Assembly (NCBI GenBank): GCA_021030905.1
Contig: JAGFMI010000001.1
Location: 1,364,001 to 1,428,000, forward strand
DNA length: 64,000 nucleotides
DNA from: Pyrenula massariospora
Lineage: Eukaryota; Ascomycota; Eurotiomycetes; Pyrenulales; Pyrenulaceae
Direction of reading: 5' to 3'
The position numbers and the translations under genes are program-made. The notes under the pieces are model-generated. The model searched no databases and was not told the DNA's origin. It worked only from the letters and a program-made list of their open reading frames with translations. Position 1 is the first letter of the stretch, and the number at the start of each line of letters is the position of its first letter. Shown here piece after piece: positions 22,593-33,805 of the stretch.

Positions 22593-24965
22593 ATGGCTCC
22601 AGCCCCATGGTGGTCCCCCTACGAGAAATATGCCTACTACGAAACGATGCTGGCCGCCAGCCATACGAGAAAAGAGGCACATCAGAAGCTGCAAGGGCAA
22701 CCCCGGCTCCCGAAGCAATGTTCCGTGTGCCGTGCTATTGACTTTCCATATCTGTTCTTCGGCTCCTTAGAGACTGGGATGCGCAACCACCCATCCGAGA
22801 CTATATGCCTCGGTTCGGTCGGCGAATTGGCAGAGAGGACCAAGAATGGCTGTCCTATCTGCAGCAAAGTGTTCATGCTGCTGGCCGAGGAGGTCATGGC
22901 CGAGTACCTTCAGGATCCGACCGGGGCGAAAGCGGCATCTTCTGGGAAGGACTCCTTGAGTGTCATCCTCGCATTTAACGAACATGCATTTAGCCGTGAT
23001 GCTAAAGGGAGGCAAAAATCTTCTGGCGCAGTGCTTGTCGTCTGTCCGCCCGGGGCAGGTACTTCGCAAACACTTGGGAAAGTTTCTGCTCAGGACATAC
23101 CTTCCAATGGGCGGAGCTCGGAGTCGTATGTCGTCTTAGTTGATCATCCCTTATCCGAGTATAGAAGAATTCCAGAATCGGTGGACTTGAGATCATGTCA
23201 GCAATGGATCCATAAGTGCGCGAGCTGCGTAACCGCCGCTCAGGTTCCACAACATGCAACAGGTTTCAGCAAGTACTTCAAACTCATTGACGTCCAGACT
23301 CGGTCAGTCGTGGGTGCAAGCAACATCGTGGACCCTCAGTACGCCATCCTCAGCTACGTCTGGGGTCCTTCAACGACGCACTACACCTTGTCCAAGAACA
23401 GCCCGAATTGGAAGACAGACAATAACGGCCATCGATACCACGTACTGCCAAAGGATTTGCCAAAGACGCTGAACGATGCCATTGCGGCTACTGCTGCCAT
23501 GGGATTCGAGTATCTCTGGATCGACGCCGTTTGCATCACTCAAGATGACCCAACCGAGAAAACGGAACAAATAGCAGACATGGCGAAAGTGTACAGCCTC
23601 GCTACAGTCTGCCTTGTCGCCGCATCGAGCACAAACTCAAACGCTGGAATTGATGGTATACAAACACCCCGTGTGATCCCTGCTTATTCTTCCGTATTCC
23701 TGACCACAGAAACCTCGATCGGCGTCCTCCGTCCTCCTCTCCGAAGACTCATCGTCTCGTCGGCGTGGATGACTCGCGCATGGACCTACCAAGAGCTCTT
23801 GCTCTCCCAACGCCGCATATTCTTCACCGAGATCGAAGCTTTCTTCGCCTGCTCTCACACCACTGCCCGAGAATCGGACATTTCCCCGCACGTTGAGGGT
23901 TGGTTGGAGCAGGGGATGCTGGAGTCCGTGAACGCTACAAGTACGCCAGGACGCGCCGATGGCGCCTGTCGTCTATATCTAGAGGCTGTGGAGGAGTACA
24001 CACAGAGGGAGATGTCAAACCAGAGCGACGGTCTCAACGCCTTCCTCGGACTAGCGAGCATTATGGAGCAGAAGCTAAAATCCGAGCTGCGATGCGGAGT
24101 TCCTCTCAGGATGATTGTCAATTGTCTGACTCTCGGCCCCCGGTCCATATTGGCTAAGAGAGATGAATGGCCACAGAGAAGGAAAGTGAAACCAGATCCT
24201 AGTACTCAAGCGCATCCCGAGCATTGTCTTCTTCCATCGTGGGCATGGGCTGCGTGGAAGGGCGCAACGACTTTCATGCTGTACCAGAAATATATCCTTA
24301 GGACCGAGGCTAAATGTATCCTACCTGCTTCCATAGGGCCTCTGCACGTTCATAAACCTCATCCCGACCTGCATTACAGTTCAGGCTTCTCGAATTCTGG
24401 ACCGTACGACATATCCGAGAGTCTGCTACCCCTTGTCACAAAAGCCGTGCCGGTCAGTATCAGGTATGAAGAGGTCGACATCGGCCATCAATTTTACGAC
24501 GACAAGCCGCGTGAAGTACACCTTCTCGCTGGTCATGGAGTCCTCAGCACGAGATGCGAGATGCGCTTCGCCGATCCCAGTACGCCGCTGACGGACGCCC
24601 TACTGCTCCAACTATGGGCCACCAACTCCGAAGAGGTCAAGGCATTACTGATCAGCACGATTGATTTCGACGCAAAGGCCAGCCCGAACAATCGCACGCT
24701 TTCAGAGCTTGCAAAGGCCGCAGTGGCAATGGGTGACGAAGAGATCATCCGTACCGCGCAGGTAAATTACCCACCTTCGCCAAAGTATCAGCAGCAGATG
24801 CAGGATCTGGGAAAGGTAAGTGATCTGAACATCGATCATCGGGAGACGACTCGACTGGTCAACGAGGGCTCGATATTTCTCGGGACCATGATCGGTTCAG
24901 CCTATGTTAACGTCAAGGACTGGGTGTCTGCGAGTCCGAAAGATGTGCTGGTCTTGTTAGCTTGA
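22593..24965 (+). CDS. HET-domain protein (heterokaryon-incompatibility type)
   Basis: An intact frame of about 790 residues from the ATG at 22593 (MAPAPWWSPYEKYAYYE); an upstream extension exists only from a TTG codon. HET domains are TIR-related modules found in fungal allorecognition genes, where activation triggers a cell-death reaction. The domain starts near residue 250 with YAILSYVWG, continues through LPKTLNDAIAATAAMGFEYLWIDAVCITQDD (read here in parts), and includes AKVYSLATVCLVAASS and AWTYQELLLSQRRIFF. An N-terminal segment of Cys-containing pairs (CSVCRAIDFP, CPICSKVF) is common in this subgroup. The C-terminal 350 residues have no domain I recognise. Function in incompatibility cannot be read from sequence; many HET genes have unknown roles. 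Two GTAAGT-like sites near the 3' end could allow splicing, but the frame is open to its stop. Confidence 0.9.
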   Translation: MAPAPWWSPYEKYAYYETMLAASHTRKEAHQKLQGQPRLPKQCSVCRAIDFPYLFFGSLETGMRNHPSETICLGSVGELAERTKNGCPICSKVFMLLAEEVMAEYLQDPTGAKAASSGKDSLSVILAFNEHAFSRDAKGRQKSSGAVLVVCPPGAGTSQTLGKVSAQDIPSNGRSSESYVVLVDHPLSEYRRIPESVDLRSCQQWIHKCASCVTAAQVPQHATGFSKYFKLIDVQTRSVVGASNIVDPQYAILSYVWGPSTTHYTLSKNSPNWKTDNNGHRYHVLPKDLPKTLNDAIAATAAMGFEYLWIDAVCITQDDPTEKTEQIADMAKVYSLATVCLVAASSTNSNAGIDGIQTPRVIPAYSSVFLTTETSIGVLRPPLRRLIVSSAWMTRAWTYQELLLSQRRIFFTEIEAFFACSHTTARESDISPHVEGWLEQGMLESVNATSTPGRADGACRLYLEAVEEYTQREMSNQSDGLNAFLGLASIMEQKLKSELRCGVPLRMIVNCLTLGPRSILAKRDEWPQRRKVKPDPSTQAHPEHCLLPSWAWAAWKGATTFMLYQKYILRTEAKCILPASIGPLHVHKPHPDLHYSSGFSNSGPYDISESLLPLVTKAVPVSIRYEEVDIGHQFYDDKPREVHLLAGHGVLSTRCEMRFADPSTPLTDALLLQLWATNSEEVKALLISTIDFDAKASPNNRTLSELAKAAVAMGDEEIIRTAQVNYPPSPKYQQQMQDLGKVSDLNIDHRETTRLVNEGSIFLGTMIGSAYVNVKDWVSASPKDVLVLLA

Positions 24966-26269
24966 TACCTCTGTAAGGAGTATTGGAGATCTCGGTGCAA
25001 GGGGCTGCTTGAACGTTGCATATAAGAGACAATTTGATGCGTTTGTATCGATGGCCGCCGGTTTCACAGTAACGGCACATGGTTGATCAGGTGTAATACA
25101 TCCATGGGTTACGACGAAAGGGGAGTATATTGGTCGATACCGCTCTGTATTTTGAGGCCTAGTCATGTAGCCGCTGTCTCACATGAGAGCTGACTGGGAT
25201 CTCATTGAAGAACTTGACAGCATCACTGTGTAATTCCACCAGTCTTTCTACGCTTCTGCATGAGCTTGGGCAATGCGTCATTACAATTAAGTATGTGCGC
25301 TAAAGAGTGTATTAAAGAGATAAAGATAGAAATAGAAGCAAAAAAATAATTCCAATTTAAATACTACGTTATCCCCACTTCGAATACCGGAATACCTCTA
25401 TTATCTAAGTCTGAGTGTTCCGTCACCCCTGTTACCCAAAGCTCGCCGCCTTAGCACCTGAGCTCAGGTGACCGCAGACTGAGCTCGGGGCAAATTTCTA
25501 TCGTCTTTAGGGGCCAAGATCTCACCCAACCCTAAAACAATCGTTTGTACTTGGTTGGGTTAATCTCATAGTGTCGAATCAGAACGTGAATCTTTTCAAG
25601 CCCTCCAAGATCGCAAATAAGCTTATAATCACCGAAGCTCGTATTTTGTGGGATGTGAGACTCTGCCTTCCTCCTTGAAACGTTATGGTCTGGATGGCAA
25701 AGTAAACTTTCTTGTCAAGTAGGTGCGATCACCAACATTGATCAGCTCGTCCCACGAAAAATAACTGCGCGATCCTGGTTCCGGTGCTTGAAAGCGTCTC
25801 TATTGCTCAAGACGTAAGCATCTTACCACAATAGGAAGAAGCTAAATTTACCAGCAGACCTTGCTTGGCGACTACGGTATCCCCCAATCAGACTCCTTTT
25901 ACGTACTCACTGCCTCACAACGTTCCCAGAGGAGGCTCTTCGGCAATCTTGTGGCATGATAATATGAATCGATCTCGCTTCTAAAAGTAGCAGTGCGTCA
26001 TGTTCTACAACGCCTCGTCTGATCTTCCTCAAATTGGCCGAGACGCCGATGCTTTCGGAATCTTGAAACATCCTTAGATCTAGGGGTGCAATGTTAGCTG
26101 TCGTCTTAGAGTGTTGCAGTGTCTTCACATTTAGCTGTGTTGTAATATACAGCAGGGATCATTCGTCTGCTATCTTTTAACATGGCAAGGCTTATAAGCT
26201 TTGTCTTCTTCTCACGGACAGTGAGCAATTTTCTCGTTTCATTTCCTACACATGCCTCTGATTCACTGA
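24966..26269. other. Intergenic, AT-rich in part, no gene seen
   Basis: About 1.3 kb without a convincing gene. The part from about 25290 to 25380 is AT-rich, and the remainder has only short frames. It could contain decayed repeat sequence, but I see no terminal repeats or transposase-like peptide. The last few hundred bases should hold the promoter of the secreted protein gene. Confidence 0.4.
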
Positions 26270-27230
26270 ATGTATTTTTCCAAGATGTCGCTCTCATTTG
26301 TTGCCATTGTTGCCGCTTCTCTGATACTTCCTCTCCAGGTCCAAGCAGCCGACTGCTCTCAACCATTCCCTTCTAGCAATGCTCCTAACCCCTCAGATCT
26401 AATTAATTTTGTGACACCTCTCATCCCAGATATTTGTGGCAGGGGTCAAGTCGGCGGCGTGGCCTCAATACCACAAAAAGGCTACGTCTTCTACGTTGAA
26501 ACAACTGGTGCCGCTGTCGATAAAAGTTTATGCCAGTCAGGTTTCTCTAACATCGTCGATCAATGCATTAACAAAGGCCAAGGCTGCCCTAACAAAGCTC
26601 CGCACTGCTTCGGCGGTCAGTGGGTATTGAACGGGCAGCTATTCAACTTGACCAACATGAACAAGGACAATACTAGCCCTGCTGCTGGCGCCAGTGGAGG
26701 AGGAGCAGGAGGAGGAGGTGGTGGTGGTAGTGGTGGTGGTGGTGGACCTCCAATCCCACCTCCACCTCCTCCTCCAGTTGGCGGCGGCGGAGGCGGCGGA
26801 GGTGGTATGAATCGCCCTAGTGTGTCTCAATAATTCGACTCTCGCTAAATTCACTATTAATATAGGGAACCCAACGACAACAACCTCAAGCTCCAGCTCA
26901 TCGTCCTCCGACCCATCCAAAACATTCAAACCAATTGTGGGAACGAACCATGACATAAATTGCGCTGCTTCGGTAACTACCACAACTTCAAGCTCAAGTT
27001 CTTCTTCAACATCATCGCCAACTTCTACCCCGCCACCAGCGCCTACCTGCACTCCGGAGTGAGTTCCTCCCGTGAACGCAAACTGTGGTTCGAGGATAAA
27101 GCTAATATCACCTAGATTCTCGTGTACAGACCTTGTTCACGGAGGTCAAAAATGTTTTTGCGACTCCTGTTCCTGCTCTGATGGTAGCACGAAAGGGTGT
27201 AATAGATCTACTGGAAAATGCATCGATTGA
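26270..27230 (+). CDS. Small secreted protein with Gly/Pro and Ser/Thr linkers and a Cys-rich tail
   Basis: Three exons in phase (26270-26804, 26866-27058, 27116-27230), about 280 residues. The N-terminus is a signal peptide (FVAIVAASLILPLQVQA) followed by a domain of about 115 residues with paired cysteines (DICGRGQ, SLCQSGF, DQCINKGQGCPNKAPHCFGG). A Gly-rich run with a polyproline stretch then leads, across intron 1, into a Thr/Ser-rich linker. The third exon encodes a compact cysteine-rich C-terminus (GGQKCFCDSCSCSDGSTKGC). Read without splicing, the protein would stop in intron 1 and lose the Cys-rich tail. The protein is probably extracellular, and the Ser/Thr linker suggests O-glycosylation. 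I do not recognise a family. It could be a wall-associated or effector-like protein. Confidence 0.72.
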
Positions 27231-27699
27231 GCAATAGCAAGGCAAGGACGAAGTCATCTTTTTAGGTGCTGACTCTTCGCCTTATCACCATTCGAGCGAG
27301 CACAGTTTCATGACAACACGTCTCAAATCCAATTGCAATAGTTACCACCTAGAGAAATGTGTGGTATTTGGAGCCAATACCGTGAGGTTTCAATCCATAA
27401 GTCCGCGGTGTCACGTGATTAGATAATTTATTCGTACTATTGGACGTTTTCTAAGCTAAGCAACTTGCTTCAAGATCTTCATGTAGCAAAAAACCTCTAA
27501 GTAATACGGTTACTAAATAATAAGTGATCCCACCCTTGTTTTACCATTTCCCACTGTTTAATTCTGCATAAATTTGGTTTCTCGGTTCGAGCTCTCGCAT
27601 CCCGGAATAGAAATAGATCGAGGACTACCATTGAGTTATTACAACTCATTCCCGTCACAGGCAAGGACCAGCTAAAGACTCTATATCTTTTCAAAAGTC
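27231..27699. promoter_or_regulatory. Spacer upstream of the small Zn2Cys6 gene
   Basis: No protein-like frame. It separates two same-strand genes and most likely holds the promoter of the downstream regulator gene. Confidence 0.35.
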
Positions 27700-28646
27700 A
27701 TGAATTCTCCTCCCAGTCAACCCCAAGTCCGCCCAAGGCCTCCGCCAAACCGCCGTCGAGACAAGCCCCAGCTATCTTGTAATCTATGCAGACGGCGCAA
27801 GTAAGACACCACTTTCATAGACACCTAGATCTACAAGACTCGTCAAATATATTTACTAGTGACATTATAGATTAAAATGCGACCGTCAGCTCCCTTGCGC
27901 CAACTGCACGAAGCGGAGGTTATCCCAATCATGCGCCTACGTCGGGGACGGGAACTCTACCACCTCCCCCCACAACGACAGCCAAAACCCATCCATAGCC
28001 GAGCCCAACACCACTCACCCATGGCCAGCAGCCCCAGAGCCCACCGTCCACGACCAGATCCTCATCCTGGAAGAGCTCGTCCTCTCGCTGATGAAGAAAG
28101 TCGGCCCCCAGAACCCGGCCCTGATCCAGCAGATGAAGGACACCGAAACCATGCCCCCGGCCTGCGCGGCCACGCTCATCGGCACGTCGCGGGAGGAAAA
28201 CATGTGCAAGATCCGCCGGGAGATCGATCTATTGAGGTCTTCGTGCACCGCGCGCGCGATGAGTTTTGCGGAGGGTGAAGCGGGGACGACGGCGGGCATC
28301 GCGGACTGGGCGGCGGTCTTGGAGGTGATACAAGAGCTTAAGAAGCAGACCAGGCGGGAGAGGGATGTGGAGAGGTCGAGGCAGAACCAAGCCGCAGAGA
28401 CGCGAAACTTGGATGAAGGTAAATCGTTCTCTTGTTTCGAGATCCTACGTTACCCCGGACTAGCTGGCCAACTGACAAAACGCAGCAAATACTCGGTCAA
28501 CATCCTCAAACACCATGTCCGCCAACCGTTCTTCACCTTCACAACCCTCAGCAGCTCCAAATTCACCCGGCCCAAGGGCGAAAGGCCTATCCTTTCGACC
28601 TCTGGAAATGATGCCGGGAATGTATCACACGTGGAGCCGAGACTGA
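27700..28646 (+). CDS. Small Zn2Cys6 DNA-binding protein
   Basis: Three exons (27700-27800, 27871-28418, 28486-28646) give about 269 residues. Six cysteines at 27, 30, 37, 43, 46 and 55 (CNLCRRRKLKC...CANCTKRRLSQSC) form the classic binuclear zinc cluster, with an intron splitting the cluster as is frequent in this family. A helical segment (DQILILEELVLSLMKKV) and a charged segment near residues 200-215 could mediate dimerisation. No fungal-specific middle homology domain is visible, so the protein is short for its class. The second intron has a standard donor, a CTGAC branch site and a CAG acceptor. Splicing it gives a Ser/Pro-rich tail ending in TWSRD. Reading through it gives a different tail to 28681. 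It converges with the Apc6 gene, with the stop codons about 190 bases apart. The target is unknown. Confidence 0.8.
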
Positions 28647-28837
28647 CGAATAGAGCAGATCGACGGTACAACGTAAGATAAATCTCTATTCATGCAGTAT
28701 CTCTTCGCTATGCATAAGTATATTACAAAATCAGCGTAACCAAAATGGCCAGCATGCGGAAGTCGAGGGCGCTCATAGCCAAACGCAAGACCAATGCCAC
28801 AATCCAACATCGTCAGGTCGCCAACTCCCCAACCATG

Positions 28838-31130
28838 CTATTCATCATCGCTCATTCCCATCATCTCACTCGTGTCTGCCGCTCCCAGACTTCCAGCCGC
28901 TGGACTGCTCATGGCGCGATTCATCCACTCTGGGCCAGGATCCTCAACATGCGACTCCTGCACGATGCCCTTCCCCTTACCCCTAGAGATTGGCGGCGGC
29001 TGCTGCCCTCTCCTGATCAACCTCCCAAGCATGACATCTGCATCTCTATCCAACGCACGATCCACATCCACACTAACGTTATCATCCATCAAAATACCGC
29101 TCCCGCCTCCGCCACCCACCACACCTCTTCCCCCATCCCCATCATCGCCCTCCTCGGCCCAGATTTCCACCGCCCTGCTCAGCAACCCTCCCGCCACCCC
29201 TCCACCCCCAGCATCACCACCAAGGACCCTAACAGCCTCATGCAGCGCCGTGACCGCATCCCGATTACGGTGCATCGCCATCAACACCAAGCCCTTACTG
29301 GTATGAATACTGCCTAGCAGGTTCCTCTCTTCATACCCGCCCACCGCACCATTCCCACCTCCAGCACCTGTCGGTCCAAGTGCCAGGAAGCCAGTCCCGC
29401 CGCCGTCGGGCTCTGCGTACGCAACTCCACCACCAGAGGAGATGCGGAGACATTCGTCGAACTCGAGGAGCGCCTCGTCTAGCCGGGACAAGCGGCGTAG
29501 TGCGTGCGCAAGGTTGGCACGTGTGGCCAGCCAGGCGACAGGAGAGCAGGAGAGGGCAGAGGCCTGAGCGAGGGATTGTTGGAATAGTTGCACGGCGCCT
29601 GTCAGGTGATTCTCGTGGTACAGGATGACGCCGAGCTCGTTCAGGACGAGAGGGTCGCCGGACATGGGGTTACTGGAGTTTCCCAATGGGAAGTCGAAGA
29701 TACTCGGGCCGTCGGGGTTAGTGGAGGGAGCTTTGATAGCACCGGAAGACATTGTGTGGGCGGCAGTGAGGAATTTGTGTGCAAGGTTCATGTTATTGAG
29801 GGCGAGGTGCTGCATGCCAAGGAAGAGTTGGGGTAGATGGGAGCCTTGAAATAACCTGGCTGCCGTGCTGTACGCGGCAATGGCTTGGTCGTGTTCGCCT
29901 TCTGCGGCGAATGTGTGGGCGAAGCCGATCCATGCTGGTGCGCTATGAGGGTCAAGGAGTGAGGCTTTGGAAAAGAAGCGACGCGCTTCGGCAACTTTGG
30001 AGATGGAGAGATAGTACACGCCGATTGCTAGGTAGGTATAGGGTTCGTTAGGAGCGTTGTCCGCTAGGGTGTGAGAGAGGAGGAACAAGTCGTTTATCCT
30101 GGCTGTTTCATATAGACATGCTAGATGCAAAGGGTACAAAGTTGGATTGTGGCCGAGGTGGAGGGCGGATGACGGTGCAATCGGATCGAGAGAGGACTGT
30201 GCTTTGAGGATGGAGCTCGTAATAGCCAGAGCTTCTTGGAATCTGCATTGAGTAAACAGCGTTTCCGCCCGGGACAGAAGAAGGTCGGGATTGTCAGCAA
30301 GCTTGTAATGACTTGATAGCTGCTCGACTGCTTCCGAGAGAGCTGCGGGCGACGCATATTTCGAAAGACGAGTGGTGTAGAGTAACTTAGTGAAGTGCGC
30401 AGCTTGCTGGGAGGTTGAGATGTCGTCAGGGACACTGATCGAATCGAAGTCGAGAGAGTTCAGGAAGTCTAACTCCTCCGCCGGTGATAGCAGAGAGTTC
30501 TTCATAAGCTGCTCAAAGGCCTCGAAACACTCAACATCAATGAGTACAGCGTCCTTGTAGCAATCACGAGCCCGGTCGAAAGCGTTTCGTTTGGCGAAGC
30601 ACAGTCCCCTGAGATAGCACATGTATGCCTCATGTTTGATATTCTCGCTGTCTTCCTGTTCTCTTTCCTCACTGCGTTCAATTCGGTCTGTCCTATGAGG
30701 CAATTTCCCATTTCTCAGTGTGACGTGCCGGGAGCTCCCACCGTTCGCGTGATGGATTTTTCGTCGGCTATTACTGGCGGTCGAGATCAGGTGTGTCGGG
30801 TTGTGTTCACCTAAGATGGAAAGGGCTTGGTCAAAACGATGCTGCTTGATGTGGCAGTGTGCAGCCAGGTAGCGACAGGCAGGACTTCTTGCCACCAGAT
30901 CTGGACGAGAGAGTAGCGCCAGCGCGCGGGTATAATTGTGGTTCTCGAAGTGCACTCGTGCCAGCCAATACGCATCTTCGTCGCTGTCTAGAAAAATTAG
31001 TCGGCGAGATCAAGTTCATACAAACGTTCTCACCGGTCAATGCTAGGACCTTGTCGCCAATGAAGATAGCTGAGTCATGCTGTCCCCGAGATAGACAGTC
31101 TTGTCTCCAATTCCTGAGGTATTTGTCCAT
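28838..31130 (-). CDS. cut9: Anaphase-promoting complex TPR subunit Cut9/Cdc16/Apc6
   Basis: Two exons (31130-31034 and 30987-28838) give about 748 residues. The start MDKYLRNWRQDCLSRGQHDSA and the exon junction producing DSDEDAYWLARVHFENHNYTRAL match fungal Apc6. The subunit forms part of the TPR arm of the APC/C ubiquitin ligase, which targets cyclins and securin for destruction. TPR units recur along the protein (YMCYLRGLCFAKRNAFDRA, PYTYLAIGVYYLSISKVAEA, SAPAWIGFAHTFAAEGEHDQA, LGVILYHENHLTGAVQLF). The region between the first two TPRs is enlarged and charged (about residues 90-150). The C-terminal third carries glycine-rich inserts that I would not expect in yeast homologues. These look species-specific and are probably disordered. 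It is conserved in an otherwise accessory stretch. Confidence 0.95.
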
Positions 31131-32978
31131 CGACTGTTACCAAAAGGCTGAGAGGGTTATCTATAGAAGGGAAGGCTGAAGTACGTCTGATCGCGCCCAC
31201 CACGAGAGAAAGTCTGAAACCGAAAAGCAAGCGAGAAGGAGCGCATCGCGACGTGCTAGTAAAGCAGCTGTACGTCAATTATCAACAGTTCAGGACTGAT
31301 GTGCACAATCTGGGGAGGCAGCCCTGGTGAGGATGGTACTGGTACCACACGAGGTGAACATCGCGCTCTAGGTAGTGTAAATAAATGCGCACGGGCCACG
31401 CTCGCCAGTTCGGTGATAATGCCAGCGAACCATTCTATGACAAGGGCCAGTGAACCAATTTTTCTCTACTACAATAAAACCTCAATGAAACCCTTGGAAT
31501 CTTGAGATTTTACGTCTGAGCGTTTTGATATTCCTACTTATCCATCCATGATCTTACAGTCTACTAACAATGTCTGCAGATTCAAACCCTCTTTCTCCAA
31601 TCTGGAGAACGAGGGACATCTTCTGGAGGAACAGCTTTCATTCTATTCTACTATATAAAGACACTAACTTCTTTAATCTGCGTAAGAATAGAATTGTAAA
31701 CAATGACGATGAGGGGTTAGCCCCCTTTGCTAACAAGACAGTCATCCGGGACAAGAACGCGGTCAGCACGAATAACAGGCCTAAGGCGCAGAGGGGTCTT
31801 AACTTAAAATCTCGATAGACTTAAGCTTAGTAACAACCTCACAGACTGCAAGCAGAACATATATTCAAGAGCATCAAAAGGGGAGAAGTCTTTATAATTA
31901 ATCACACACCAAATTATAGCTGGATCCACGCGCTGATTTGCGTGAGAGCTACGCAACCGTATGGATCGCAAGGTAGATTCCCCTTTTCCCCAACCCGCGG
32001 CTCAAAACAAAATCCAGGTACATTGCCATCAGGAGAGGCGATGAACGGATTCCAAGCGGAAAAGAGAGAGCTTCAATCAACACCATCGTCTCAGATGGTC
32101 TCCACATTTTTGTCTTCAAAATACACCTTCACACTGTTCATTCTACCTTGTCTTCCTCCGCAAATGCCTAAGTAATTCCCCGAATAATTCTCGACATCCT
32201 CTCCTCCGACATCGACACATTCAGTCTTGGGCCTGGTGTCCCATCTGCCTCAAACCTCCTCTCCATCTTCAATTTAACGCCTTTAGCCGCTGGGTCGTCG
32301 GTCCTGTAGTCTTGGGAGACTACACTGGGATTCGGATGTAGACTTCAAGCCGCCCACTTCACGCATGACACGACGCTCACATTCAGGCGGCTGTGGTCGT
32401 GCTCGAGCGTAGCGGTGACCCATTCCCTGCAGTTTCGCAACGAGATGGCCAAATCTTCTCCCTCCGGCCAACTGCCGCTGCTGCCCCGAATCCTACTGGG
32501 TGAGTGAGGGAATTAAAAAGTAAACCACCTTGCTGGGTGTGGGTGGAGAAATTAGGCGCCGAGACGGTTGCGGAGATTGAGCGAAAAGAGGTAAGAGAAC
32601 GAGGTGTACAGGTGCAGGGGGTAGGAAAGCGAGGTGTGAATAAGCAACGGACCAAATGTCGGTGGCCGGGGTTGCGAGTAGGGCCGAAGAGCTAGCGTTG
32701 ATGGTAAGGATGAGAGGGGTAGAAGGATTCTTTAGTCTGATATTATGATATGGTGATGAGATCGCGGTGCCATCCTAGTTCAAGCTTGGAAAGCGGAAAG
32801 CCGGCAGTGGCTAAAAGTTGGCTAGATAGACTTTAGGTGAGTCAAGGATCAATACTCATGTACAAGTATCGAGTCAGGCTCGAAGACAAGTAAGCCCAGA
32901 GCTCCATCATGACGTCCACAGCAGGCATCGAGGCCACGGATACCCTCGACCGCTTTCAGCCCAACCTCAGAAGCAGAA
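31131..32978. other. Gene-poor stretch upstream of Apc6
   Basis: About 1.8 kb with no gene I can support. The Apc6 promoter must lie at its left end. The middle (about 31480-31930) is AT-rich. On the minus strand between about 32700 and 32160 several short peptide-like pieces appear (for example SMSEERMSRIIRGIT before a stop). They do not join into one readable gene, and I could not assign a family. It may be a decayed gene or chance. Confidence 0.35.
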
Positions 32979-33635
32979 ATGGCTGCCCAGTACTTCTCCA
33001 TCGGCGCTTCCTACGACGCCGCCTTCGGCCACGACAAGGGCCTCCTCCAGTTTCTTGAAAAGATTCTATCTCAACTTCCCAACGGCGGCTCGGTGCTCGA
33101 TGTAGGGTGCGGTACAGGCAACCCTGTCGCCACGACCCTCACCGCCGCAGGCCACCGCGTGACAGGGATCGATTTCTCCGACGAGATGGTCCGGCTGTGC
33201 CGGCAGACGGTCCCAGGGGCCACCTTTGAGGTGACGGATATACGGACGTGGGAGCCGAAGACTGCCTACGACGCTATTCTTGTCATCTTGTCCTTGTTTA
33301 CTTTCTCGCGGGAGGAGATCGAGGCGCTTGTGGAGAAGTGGGGTGAGTGGTAGGGGCCTGGGTGCTTGTTGTGCATTGCGAGTATTGCGACGGAGGACTG
33401 CAAGCCGGAGAAGTACCTATGATTAGGATGGATGCTGTGCGAGGGGATCGGATTTCGGTTTATGGGCCAGCATGTCTTCATCACGCTTTTTACAAGAGGG
33501 GGGTGGAAGCATCTGCTGGGGAAGAATGGGTTTGAGATTGTAGACACGCCGACGGATCTTCATGTACCGCCGCCAGAGGCAGACTCTGATGCAGAGATGC
33601 ATTATTTCTTGATTGCTTGGAAGAAAGGGTAGGAA
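32979..33635 (+). pseudogene. Class I SAM-dependent methyltransferase, interrupted by in-frame stops
   Basis: One reading frame carries a whole small methyltransferase: ASYDAAFGHDKGLLQFLEKI, motif I VLDVGCGTGNPVATTL, the acidic loop GHRVTGIDFSDEM, and a C-terminal part FMGQHVFITLFTRGGWKH...NGFEIVDTPTDLHVPPPEA ending in HYFLIAWKKG. The frame stays the same from start to end but is broken by a TAG at 33351-33353 and a TGA at 33420-33422. The segments either side continue the family pattern. No GT...AG intron fits around either stop, so this looks like a recently disabled gene rather than a spliced one. The true start is unclear: an ATG at 32909 opens a different frame. The substrate cannot be guessed. 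Confidence 0.7.
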
Positions 33636-33805
33636 TGGGGTTAAGTCAGTGAAGAGACTAGTACTTCTGCGATACCTAAATCCAATTCCATCCTTTGCTG
33701 AAACTTTCTATCGTGTAAGAAGAGGCAATACAGAATTTTTCGAGATCCGTCGTTCACTGCTCCGTTAACACGACTTTTAGGAGATCAACTCGATATTACA
33801 GTACA

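Noticed and set aside
24780-24830. GTAAGT near the 3' end of the HET-domain gene as an intron donor
   Set aside because: The frame is open to its stop and no convincing acceptor improves the model.
26690-26806. GGT/GGA and CCT runs as a tandem repeat or microsatellite of separate interest
   Set aside because: They encode the Gly-rich and polyproline linker of the secreted protein and need no other explanation.
26639-27052. 137-codon minus-strand frame rich in Val, Glu and Thr
   Set aside because: Antisense of the Gly/Pro and Ser/Thr linkers of the secreted protein.
28745-29317. Two overlapping plus-strand frames of 170-190 codons
   Set aside because: Antisense of the Gly-rich C-terminal part of Apc6; Pro/His/Ser-rich with no motif.
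31560-31610. Possible tRNA B-box-like sequence (reverse complement of GGGTTTGAATC)
   Set aside because: The flanks do not pair into a T-stem and no matching A box or acceptor stem is present.
32280-32700. Minus-strand peptide starting MVRCLFTPRFPTP, considered as a mitochondrial protein
   Set aside because: A presequence-like start alone is not enough; the frame ends quickly and I could not link it to a family.
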